A stretch of 6,930 nucleotides of DNA from assembly GCA_020349865.1 (NCBI GenBank), contig CP070700.1:2937107-2944036 (forward strand), given 5' to 3'. The stretch comes from Desulfobacteraceae bacterium. GTDB lineage: Bacteria > Desulfobacterota > DSM-4660 > Desulfatiglandales > Desulfatiglandaceae. The notes beneath the pieces are model-generated. The model was not told the DNA's origin, ran no database searches, and saw only the letters and a list, made by a program, of their open reading frames with translations. Of this stretch, positions 1-6,377 are shown piece by piece. Both the position numbers and the translations under genes were made by a program. Numbering within the stretch: position 1 is the first letter of the stretch; each line of letters opens with the position of its first letter.

Positions 1-1
1 C

Positions 2-43
2 ATCGGGTCAATCGACATCGTTTTAGGGGAGATCGATCGTTGA
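2..43 (+). CDS. Possible 3' end of an upstream gene (partial)
   Basis: Reading frame 2 is open from the window edge to a TGA at 41-43 and gives a plausible C-terminus ending in GSIDIVLGEIDR. Only about 13 codons are visible, so no family can be named. The stop codon coincides with the first bases of the repeat element that follows; such elements often sit directly after stop codons. Frame 1 is also open, to 108, but it runs through the palindrome and looks less protein-like. If the gene is real, it lies upstream of the large membrane protein gene on the same strand with a gap of about 180 bases. Confidence 0.3.
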   Translation: MGSIDIVLGEIDR

Positions 44-195
44 CGGCTTCGCAAAAAGTCCATCTGCGGCGTTGCACTTCATCTTTAGTCACTGCGGCGT
101 ACTGGTAAGTACGCCTCATTCCTAAAGATTCGCGCGCCTTGCATCTGGAGCTTTTTTCTGTGCCGTCTTTCCGATAACTTTTTACGAGGTCATCA
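41..195. repeat. MITE/REP-like palindromic element with terminal inverted repeats
   Basis: The left end (41-60, TGACGGCTTCGCAAAAAGTC) matches the reverse complement of the right end (176-195) at 15 of 20 positions. Inside are nested inverted repeats: ATCTTTAG at 81-88 pairs with CTAAAGAT at 122-129, and GGCGTAC at 96-102 pairs perfectly with GTACGCC at 109-115 around a six-base loop. Further out, the A-rich left arm (53-57) faces the T6 tract at 152-157, and GACGGC near 42-47 faces GCCGTC at 162-167. The whole block could fold as one long imperfect hairpin. It has no coding capacity, so if mobile it would depend on a transposase in trans. I recall similar elements being dispersed in Desulfobacterota genomes, but cannot confirm that here. 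Short flanking target duplications were not evident. Confidence 0.7.
96..115. repeat. Perfect apical stem-loop of the palindromic element
   Basis: Seven perfectly complementary base pairs (GGCGTAC with GTACGCC) enclose the loop TGGTAA. This forms the tip of the nested hairpin and is the best-conserved pairing in the element. Confidence 0.7.
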
Positions 196-210
196 ATCTT
201 AACACCAGAA

Positions 211-217
211 AAGGGGA
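211..217 (+). promoter_or_regulatory. Ribosome binding site for the large membrane protein
   Basis: AAGGGGA lies five bases before the ATG at 223, so it is a good Shine-Dalgarno sequence and supports that start. It is only 15 bases right of the palindromic element, so a folded leader would sit immediately upstream of it. Confidence 0.6.
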
Positions 218-222
218 AGAAC

Positions 223-3200
223 ATGAGGTTTCGATCGTTCGTCTTTATCTCGTTTCTTATCATAAGCACGGCCGTGGCATGGGCTGCACCACCTCCTGAC
301 AAGTGCACCATCCCACCGGCCCTTGAAGCATGGAAATCATGGGTCCTTCACGGTGAGGAAGATCGATTTTGTCCCACTTCGTATAATAGTGGAGAAACAT
401 ACCGATGCATATGGCCTTCACGCTTAGATCTGGACCTTGACCGGAAAGGAGGACGGTTCAGCCAGATCTGGCTTGTTTTTAAGGAGGGCTGGGTCCCTTT
501 GCCGGGTAGCCAGGAAATGTGGCCGCAAAATGTCAAAGTTGACGGAAAGGCTGTGCTTGTAGTGGGAAAAAGAGAGATTCCCTCTGTTCACCTTTCAAGC
601 GGAGAGCACATGGTGGATGGCTACTTTTTATGGAGCGATCTGCCGGAAATGATTCATATCCCGGAGGCAAGCGGTCTGGTTAGCCTTTCAATAAATGACG
701 AGCCTGTGGAATTCCCTTTGCTGGAAAGCGACGGACGACTGTGGCTGCAAAAACGGGAGAAATCTCCATCCCAGGAAGAAGGGCTTGGGGTGCACGTCTA
801 TCGTTTATTAAGAGATTCGATTCCCATGCAAGCCGCAACCCATTTAAAAATCATTGTCTCCGGTCAGGCGAGGGAGATCAAACTGGAGGGAGTTCTTCTT
901 GAGGGCTTTGTACCCTTGAGCATCAAGAGTTCCCTGCCTGCCAGGCTCGGGAAAACAGGTGAATTGATGGTGCAGGCACGCCCTGGCCGATGGGAAATCG
1001 AGGTCCTGGCACGCTCGGAAGGGCAGGTTCATACGATTGGGCCTGCGAAGATGCCTTATGGGCAGGAGATATGGGCTTTCCAGCAGGAGAATCACCTCCG
1101 CATGGTGAAGGTCCAGGGAGTCCCCTCCGTTGATCCCCATCAAACTGGTCTTCCATCAAAATGGAAAAAATTTTCCACCTTTGTAATCAAGCTTGGTGAT
1201 CAAATATCATTTAAAGAAATTCGCCGGGGCGATCCTGATCCGGCGCCAGATCATCTCCATTTGAAAAGAAACTGGTGGCTTGATTTTGATGGAAAAGGGC
1301 TCACCATCCAGGATCAGATTAATGGAACAATGAGCCACCAATGGTATCTGGCCATGAACCCACCTGCCGCGCTGGGGAGGGTATCTGTGGATGGGAGAGA
1401 CCAGCTCATAACGAGCCAGGGCAAGGAAAAGAAGCCAGGGGTAGAACTTAGGAGAGGCCAACTTAACCTTGTGGCTGAGTCAAGATTTGATGCCTCGACC
1501 AAAATAATCCCCGCAGTTGGGTGGGATCACGACTTTCAGTCTGTTTCAGGTTTTCTCAATCTGCCAGCCGGCTGGCGTCTCCTCACAGCAAGGGGAGTAG
1601 ATGTAATGCCTGGCACATGGTTTGAACGCTGGACTCTTCTGGATCTTTTTCTGGTTTTGATTATATCCCTCGCAGTGTTCAAGCTCTGGAACTGGCGTTG
1701 GGGGATACTTGCTCTTGTCACCATAGCGCTCACCTATCATGAATCCGGTTCCCCGCGTCTTGTGTGGCTCAATTTGTTGGCAGCGTTAGCTCTTTTGCGG
1801 TTTCTGCCAGAAGGCTGGTTCAGAAAACTCGTGAATTTGTGGCGCATGGGATCTATTGTCACCTTGCTCGTCCTGGCCATTCCCTTCATGGTCCAACAGG
1901 TCCGGTGGGGTGTCTACCCCCAGCTGGAGTCGCCCGGAGTTGGTGCTCGGTTCGTCGGCACAGGTTACATGGATGCCGAGGTCAAGCGCCCGGAAGGCAC
2001 GGTGCGAAGATCAGTGACAAAGGCAAAGAAGGCCCCGACAAGAACCAAGTCATACCTTTTGTCAGAGTCCATGCATGACAAACTCGAGTCTTACGAGCGC
2101 CAGCAGCAGGCAGTGCTCTTTCAAGACCCCAGTGCATTAGTTCAGACAGGTCCGGGCTTACCCAAGTGGAAATGGCACACTTTTTTTATGAAATGGAATG
2201 GCCCCGTAAATCGCGACCAGCAGGTCCGGCTTTGGCTGTTACCGCCTTGGATCAACCTCATTCTTGCATTTGTACGTGTCTTTTTGCTGGCTTTTTTGAT
2301 TTGGTGTTTGATGGGGTTCCGCCAGTGGAAGCTCCCCTCCGCTAAATTCACCTTTACCACAGCCCTCCTATGTATGCTGCTCTTATGGGGGCCGGCAGCA
2401 GGGGCTGCAAAAAATGACGGGTTCCCCCCGGCAGAACTCTTGAAAGAACTCCGGGAACGGCTTCTCGAAAAACAGGAATGTCTGCCAAGATGCGCGGAAA
2501 GTCCCAGAATGGAGCTCACCGCAAACCCTGCCGATCTGCGTATTCTACTTGAGGTCCATGCTGTGGTAAAAACCGCCATTCCTCTACCCGGATCATTGGA
2601 GACATGGAGACCTCACCAGGTGATTCTCGATTCTCAACCCGTAAGGGGTCTGGCGAGGGACAGCGACGGTTCATTGTGGGTCCTTGTTCCTGAAGGGATT
2701 CACCAGGTGACCATGATCGGCAGTATACAGGCGGAAAACGTTTTACAGATTCCTTTGCCTTTGAAGCCGCACCGGGTGACCATTCAAAGCCAGGGATGGG
2801 ACATAGAGGGCGTGGATAACAATGGCAGGGTCAAGGCCAGTATAAAACTGATCCGCCAGGAGAACAGCGAAGCGAGACAGCCAGCCAAAGCTACGCTTAC
2901 ACTCCCCCCTTTCCTTAATATTGAGCGGGTCTTATCTTTAGGGCAGGACTGGCAGGTTTTAACCACGGTCAGGCGGGCGACACCTCCCGGGGCACCGATT
3001 GTTCTCTCGGTGCCTCTGATTCCAGGTGAATCGGTCACGACAGCCGGAATCCGCGTTGAAAAAGAAAAGGCCTTCATTCACATGGAGCCAAGTGTAAAGG
3101 AAATTAGATGGAACTCCACCCTGAAAAGGAGCACGATAATCCGGCTCAAGGCACCGCGGTTTGCCCCCTGGACAGAGTCCTGGATCCTGGACGCAAGTCC

Positions 3201-4296
3201 AATATGGCATTGCGAACTTTCAGGCATCCCGATCATACACCACCAGGATCAATCCGGACACTGGAGACCCCAGTGGCGGCCGTGGCCTGGTGAGGGAGTG
3301 AAAATCGAGGTTTCCCGGCCAGAAGCCGTTCCCGGGCAGATACTGACCATTGATGAAGTCAAACTGACCTATACACCGGGGCAGCGATTCAACAACGCAG
3401 CTCTGTCACTGAAAATGAGGAGCAGTCAAGGGGGCCAGCACAAAATTAGCCTGCCTGATAGGGCAAAGCTTCAGTGGGTAAGAATAGAGGGAAAAGGGCA
3501 CCCCATCAAAGAGGGGGAGCGGGACGTAGTCATTCCCCTCCGACCGGGAGGCCAGACAGTTGAAATTGAATGGCACCAAGGCGTGGACTCATCACTATTG
3601 ATCAAAGGGCCACAAGTCAGTATTGGCAAGGAGGCCGTAAACGCCAATGTTAGTTTTCAAATGCCTAAAAGCCGTTGGATTCTAATGACTGGCGGACCAC
3701 GTCTGGGTCCTGCAGTCCTGTTCTGGACTTATTTGATTGTCGTCATCCTGGCAGCGGTTGGATTGGGGAGAGTGAACTGGACCCCGCTCAGGACCCGTCA
3801 TTGGCTTTTGCTTGGTTTGGGCTTAACCCAGGTGCATCCCCTTGTGGCGATAATGATTGTCGGCTGGTTGCTGGCGCTCGGCTTTCGCAAGAAGCATCCA
3901 TCAGAAAATGGTTGGTTTTCTTTTAATCTCACCCAAGTGATCCTTGTGGCCTGGACAATTGCCGCCCTTATCGGCCTGTATATAGCTATTCAAAAAGGCC
4001 TTTTGAGCATTCCGGATATGCAGATTTCCGGCAACGGCTCATCAAATACCTGGTTAAATTGGACTCATGATCGGATCGGCGCTGCCGTGCCCAGGCCTTG
4101 GGTACTGGCTTTGCCGTTGTTTGTATTCCGCATCCTCATGCTCCTATGGGCCCTGTGGTTAGCGCATTCTCTTCTAAAATGGCTCCGCTGGGGCTGGCGC
4201 TGTTTCGGCGAAGAAGGTCTGTGGAGAAAAATTGTTCTGCGTAAAGGAAAGGAGAAAGAGAGCGCATTGTCTCCGCCTCCGGTACCCCGTGAGTAA
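223..4296 (+). CDS. Large secreted/multi-pass inner-membrane protein made of two homologous halves, function unknown
   Basis: This 1357-residue protein belongs to no family I can name. The start is supported by the upstream AAGGGGA and by a clear signal peptide: basic MRFR, a hydrophobic core at residues 5-19, and a likely cut after AWA at 19-21. Residues 23-470 are polar, tryptophan-rich and beta-like, probably periplasmic. Hydrophobic spans follow near 471-487, 491-505, 513-528 and 541-558, then a loop with a very basic patch (586-609), a span at 677-697 and a signal-like span at 708-728. The same order then repeats: soluble region 730-1160, spans near 1164-1182, 1192-1204, 1206-1220 and 1237-1256, a short loop, a final span at 1293-1315, and a basic tail expected in the cytoplasm. 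Matching landmarks include VPLPGSQEMW (91-100) with IPLPGSLETW (786-795). No enzymatic motif was recognised. An envelope role such as a scaffold, sensor or transport accessory is only a guess. The gene converges on the glmM remnant and may follow the gene ending at 43. Confidence 0.85.
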   Translation: MRFRSFVFISFLIISTAVAWAAPPPDKCTIPPALEAWKSWVLHGEEDRFCPTSYNSGETYRCIWPSRLDLDLDRKGGRFSQIWLVFKEGWVPLPGSQEMWPQNVKVDGKAVLVVGKREIPSVHLSSGEHMVDGYFLWSDLPEMIHIPEASGLVSLSINDEPVEFPLLESDGRLWLQKREKSPSQEEGLGVHVYRLLRDSIPMQAATHLKIIVSGQAREIKLEGVLLEGFVPLSIKSSLPARLGKTGELMVQARPGRWEIEVLARSEGQVHTIGPAKMPYGQEIWAFQQENHLRMVKVQGVPSVDPHQTGLPSKWKKFSTFVIKLGDQISFKEIRRGDPDPAPDHLHLKRNWWLDFDGKGLTIQDQINGTMSHQWYLAMNPPAALGRVSVDGRDQLITSQGKEKKPGVELRRGQLNLVAESRFDASTKIIPAVGWDHDFQSVSGFLNLPAGWRLLTARGVDVMPGTWFERWTLLDLFLVLIISLAVFKLWNWRWGILALVTIALTYHESGSPRLVWLNLLAALALLRFLPEGWFRKLVNLWRMGSIVTLLVLAIPFMVQQVRWGVYPQLESPGVGARFVGTGYMDAEVKRPEGTVRRSVTKAKKAPTRTKSYLLSESMHDKLESYERQQQAVLFQDPSALVQTGPGLPKWKWHTFFMKWNGPVNRDQQVRLWLLPPWINLILAFVRVFLLAFLIWCLMGFRQWKLPSAKFTFTTALLCMLLLWGPAAGAAKNDGFPPAELLKELRERLLEKQECLPRCAESPRMELTANPADLRILLEVHAVVKTAIPLPGSLETWRPHQVILDSQPVRGLARDSDGSLWVLVPEGIHQVTMIGSIQAENVLQIPLPLKPHRVTIQSQGWDIEGVDNNGRVKASIKLIRQENSEARQPAKATLTLPPFLNIERVLSLGQDWQVLTTVRRATPPGAPIVLSVPLIPGESVTTAGIRVEKEKAFIHMEPSVKEIRWNSTLKRSTIIRLKAPRFAPWTESWILDASPIWHCELSGIPIIHHQDQSGHWRPQWRPWPGEGVKIEVSRPEAVPGQILTIDEVKLTYTPGQRFNNAALSLKMRSSQGGQHKISLPDRAKLQWVRIEGKGHPIKEGERDVVIPLRPGGQTVEIEWHQGVDSSLLIKGPQVSIGKEAVNANVSFQMPKSRWILMTGGPRLGPAVLFWTYLIVVILAAVGLGRVNWTPLRTRHWLLLGLGLTQVHPLVAIMIVGWLLALGFRKKHPSENGWFSFNLTQVILVAWTIAALIGLYIAIQKGLLSIPDMQISGNGSSNTWLNWTHDRIGAAVPRPWVLALPLFVFRILMLLWALWLAHSLLKWLRWGWRCFGEEGLWRKIVLRKGKEKESALSPPPVPRE
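310..2337 (+). repeat. Repeat unit A of the internal protein duplication
   Basis: Residues 30-705 form the first copy: a soluble region with a C50/C62 cysteine pair, the VPLPGS strand at 91-96, an EIW...VQGVP block at 282-301, VSVDGRD at 387-393, and NLPAGWRLLT at 446-455 just before the membrane cluster. After four spans comes a loop of about 110 residues, then the last span at 677-697. The loop is much longer here than in unit B. Similarity to unit B is at protein level only and diverged, which suggests an old duplication. Confidence 0.65.
2338..2418 (+). other. Junction between the two halves: internal signal-peptide-like span
   Basis: Residues 706-732 carry basic residues upstream (R700, K703, K708), a hydrophobic core rich in Leu at about 713-722, and then GPAAGAA. 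This is the layout of a signal peptide with a small-residue cleavage region. It precedes unit B exactly where a signal peptide would lie if unit B were once a separate secreted protein. It could act as a transmembrane span or as an internal signal-peptidase site that separates the halves. Confidence 0.5.
2419..4197 (+). repeat. Repeat unit B of the internal protein duplication
   Basis: Residues 733-1325 form the second copy. Landmarks align in order with unit A: a C753/C757 cysteine pair, IPLPGSLETW at 786-795, ESW...LSGIP at 985-1003, VRIEGKG at 1086-1092, QMPKSRWILMT at 1146-1156, four spans, a short loop (1259-1290) and a final span. The loop of about 30 residues contrasts with about 110 in unit A. 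Confidence 0.65.
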
Positions 4297-4368
4297 CGTT
4301 GATAAGAGATGGGTGGTAAACGATCACAGGGGAAATCTTAGATGAGGTGGGAAGGATGTTGGATGGTA

Positions 4369-5338
4369 TCAGCTGAGAGCACTCTTTATCTCAGCGGCGA
4401 TTTGCTTGCAGTACCTTTCGGTCAGATCATCAGTCGGTCCTGCCACCATAACACGGCAAAGGTTCTGCGTGCCGGAGTAGCGCACCAACACGCGGCCCTG
4501 ATCGCCGAGTTCCGATTCAACCTGCCTTATTGCGTCAACCACTTGCGGCACTGCGGAAATCTCAGGTTTGGTCTTGACCTCAACGTTGAGCAGCCTTTGC
4601 GGGAAGACCTCCATCATGGTCGCCAGTTCAGACAGCGGTTTTTTTTCTTCAAGCATTGAGGCGATCAATTGTATCCCGGTGAGAATGCCATCGCCTGTAG
4701 TATGATGGTCGAGGAAAATCATATGGCCTGACGGCTCACCGCCAATCACCGCACCAAGCCGTTGCATTTCCTCTAAAATATGACGGTCGCCCACCTTAGA
4801 TTCATGGTGCTTGAAGCCATATCTTTTACAGGCCATGGTCAGGCCGAGATTGCTCATGACTGTGCTGGCCAGAAGGTTGTTTTTCAACGTGCCTTGATCT
4901 TTGAGAACCTTGGCGCAAATTATCAAAATCTGATCCCCGGTCATTGTATGCCCCTTTTCATCCACCGCGATCAAACGGTCACCGTCCCCATCAAAGGCAA
5001 GCCCGATGTCCGCGTTGGTCTTTCCCACCCGGTTTTCGAGATCCGCGGTATTCTGGGAGCCGCAATTATCATTGATGTTTATCCCATTCGGATTGTTGTG
5101 GATGACCTCAACATCGGCGCCCAGTGCGGTGAATGTGTCAGGGGCTGCCTTATAGGCGGCTCCGTTGGCCGCATCAATGATGATCTTCACACCACCCATT
5201 GACAGTCCGGCCGGAAAGGTATTTTTTAAAAAAGGCCGTGTACATGCCGGGGCCATTTTCAATGCGGTGTATGCGACCCATGTCCCTGGACTGGGGAACC
5301 ATTTCGCATTTCGATATTCGGTCTGCGACGAGCTCCAT
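4369..5338 (-). pseudogene. glmM: glmM remnant: 5'-truncated and frameshifted phosphoglucosamine mutase
   Basis: Intact GlmM converts glucosamine-6-phosphate to glucosamine-1-phosphate for UDP-GlcNAc synthesis and has about 450 residues in four domains. Here the frame running from 5262 to the TGA at 4369 keeps domains II-IV. Numbered from the ATG at 5262, it has the metal-binding loop DGDGDR at 91-96, the sugar-binding GGEPSGH at 174-180, and the phosphate-binding RYSGTQNLCR at 261-270. That ATG has no convincing ribosome binding site, and its first 11 residues are out of frame. Homology continues upstream in another frame, as SRDMGRIHRIENGPGMYTAF, back to about 5338. The two frames meet in a T6/A6 tract at 5222-5233, where removing one base restores A-F-L-K-N-T-F-P. 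Domain I, with the catalytic SASHNP serine loop (roughly the first 120 residues), is absent upstream. The piece is therefore unlikely to be an active mutase, and a complete glmM probably exists elsewhere. A sequencing error could explain the frameshift but not the missing domain. Confidence 0.75.
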
Positions 5339-5471
5339 TCGGCCCGAGCTCATGGCCGAGGGCAGCCGAGTCGATTTCGGATTTGAGTCTCGTTTTTGAC
5401 AGGGCAAGCGTTTTGGATTTGACTACGTTAGAGCCTACTTTATCACTACTGTGTAAAGGCTTTGACTTTGC

Positions 5472-5499
5472 TTGACAAAAAAGGTGCCGCTGATATATT
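5472..5499 (+). promoter_or_regulatory. Sigma-70-type promoter for livGF
   Basis: A consensus -35 TTGACA (5472-5477) is followed by a 16-base spacer and a -10 TATATT (5494-5499). TG at 5491-5492 sits one base before it, giving an extended -10. Transcription would start near 5506, leaving a leader of about 77 bases before the livG ATG at 5583. A weaker candidate lies upstream (TTGACT at 5419-5424 with TATCAC at 5441-5446). No operator palindrome or riboswitch-like structure was recognised in the leader. Confidence 0.65.
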
Positions 5500-5570
5500 C
5501 TTCTTTGTCTTGCTATTAATCATTCCGTTTTCAACAACCTTTTACCCTTTCATCTGTGACCCTTGATGTG

Positions 5571-5575
5571 AAGGA
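5571..5575 (+). promoter_or_regulatory. Ribosome binding site that fixes the livG start
   Basis: AAGGA lies seven bases before the ATG at 5583. The alternative upstream GTG codons at 5556 and 5568 lack a comparable site, so 5583 is preferred. Confidence 0.65.
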
Positions 5576-5582
5576 TCCGATA

Positions 5583-6377
5583 ATGCCTGCTGAAGATGCC
5601 CAGTTATTAAAAGTAGAAAGACTTGGTAAACAGTTCGGGGGCGTTCGTGCTCTTGAGGGATACAATCTTGCCCTCAGTGAGGGTGAGTTGATGGGCCTCA
5701 TCGGACCAAACGGAGCGGGTAAGACCACGGTCTTCAACCTTATTACTGGTGTTCTTAAGCCCACCAAGGGGCACATCTTTTTCAAAGGTAAGGATATCAC
5801 TCATTCAAGACCTGATCAAAATGCGGCTTTAGGAATAGCCCGCACATTCCAGAATATTCGCCTTTTCAACGGATTGCGCGTTATTGATAATATTAAGGTC
5901 GGTGTTCACATGCGCCATGGTAAGGGGCTGTGGACTACCCTCCTGAATCTTCCCATTTTGAAGCGCTCAGAAGGGGTCATGGAGGATCGCGCCTTGGAGA
6001 TCCTGAACACGTTTGGCCTTATGGGCTATAAGGATGAATTTGCAGAAAACCTCCCTTACGGCGATCAACGGAAGGTTGAGTTAGGCAGAGCCCTTGCAAC
6101 CGCACCTAAATTGCTTCTGCTGGATGAGCCTGCCGCCGGAATGAACCCCCAAGAAACAGAAGAGATAATTCGGCTCATATTCAGGATCCATCAGGAGTAC
6201 AATCTCACCATTCTTCTTGTAGAACATGATATGAAGGTGATTATGGGGGTGTGTCAGCGTATCCAGGTGATTGATCAAGGGAAAGTCCTCTGTCTTGGAA
6301 CCCCGGAGGAGATCCAACATGATCCTCGAGTCATAGAAGCTTATCTGGGCAGGTCCAAGGGAGATGGACATGCTTGA
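5583..6377 (+). CDS. livG: Branched-chain amino-acid ABC transporter ATP-binding protein LivG
   Basis: This is one of the two cytoplasmic ATPases that power the high-affinity branched-chain amino-acid importer (HAAT family; relatives import urea, short amides or other amino acids). The 264-residue product from the ATG at 5583 has normal LivG length and all expected motifs: Walker A GPNGAGKTT (41-49), Q-loop glutamine in ARTFQNIRLF (Q90), the family-type signature YGDQRKVE (159-166, in place of LSGGQ), Walker B LLLLDEP (177-183), D-loop AAGMNP, and the switch histidine in EHDMK (H215). It ends with the LivG-typical ViEAYLG near 250-256. A GTG at 5556 would add nine residues, but the AAGGA before 5583 favours the shorter form. 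It overlaps livF by eight bases, indicating translational coupling. The substrate cannot be told from the ATPase alone. Confidence 0.93.
   Translation: MPAEDAQLLKVERLGKQFGGVRALEGYNLALSEGELMGLIGPNGAGKTTVFNLITGVLKPTKGHIFFKGKDITHSRPDQNAALGIARTFQNIRLFNGLRVIDNIKVGVHMRHGKGLWTTLLNLPILKRSEGVMEDRALEILNTFGLMGYKDEFAENLPYGDQRKVELGRALATAPKLLLLDEPAAGMNPQETEEIIRLIFRIHQEYNLTILLVEHDMKVIMGVCQRIQVIDQGKVLCLGTPEEIQHDPRVIEAYLGRSKGDGHA
6357..6363 (+). promoter_or_regulatory. Ribosome binding site of livF, inside the end of livG
   Basis: AAGGGAG lies six bases before the ATG at 6370 but directly abuts the ATG at 6364. Spacing therefore favours 6370, which gives MLEVRD, the usual LivF N-terminus. Confidence 0.6.

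Noticed and set aside
40..68. Promoter using TTGACG at 40-45
   Set aside because: No acceptable -10 lies 15-19 bases downstream, and the hexamer belongs to the terminal inverted repeat.
2142..2579. Minus-strand open frame of 145 codons inside the large membrane protein gene
   Set aside because: It is antisense to a well-supported long gene, and its Ser/Arg-rich composition is typical of a shadow frame.
4297..4368. Bidirectional terminator between the convergent genes
   Set aside because: No GC-rich stem followed by a T tract could be found in this gap on either strand.
4342..5202. Plus-strand open frames at 4342-4659 and 4780-5202
   Set aside because: They lie antisense to the GlmM homology, show no recognisable motifs and have unconvincing starts, so they are shadows of the minus-strand remnant.
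5222..5233. Programmed -1 ribosomal frameshifting at the T6/A6 tract
   Set aside because: Joining the two GlmM frames needs a +1 (or -2) shift, not -1. The upstream part also lacks the catalytic domain, so rescuing the frame would not give a working enzyme.
5556..5582. livG start at GTG 5556
   Set aside because: There is no ribosome binding site before it, whereas AAGGA is well placed for the ATG at 5583 and the shorter protein has the normal family N-terminus.
5506..5582. Riboswitch or attenuator in the livG leader
   Set aside because: The leader is short and AT-rich, with no recognisable aptamer, run of branched-chain codons or terminator stem.
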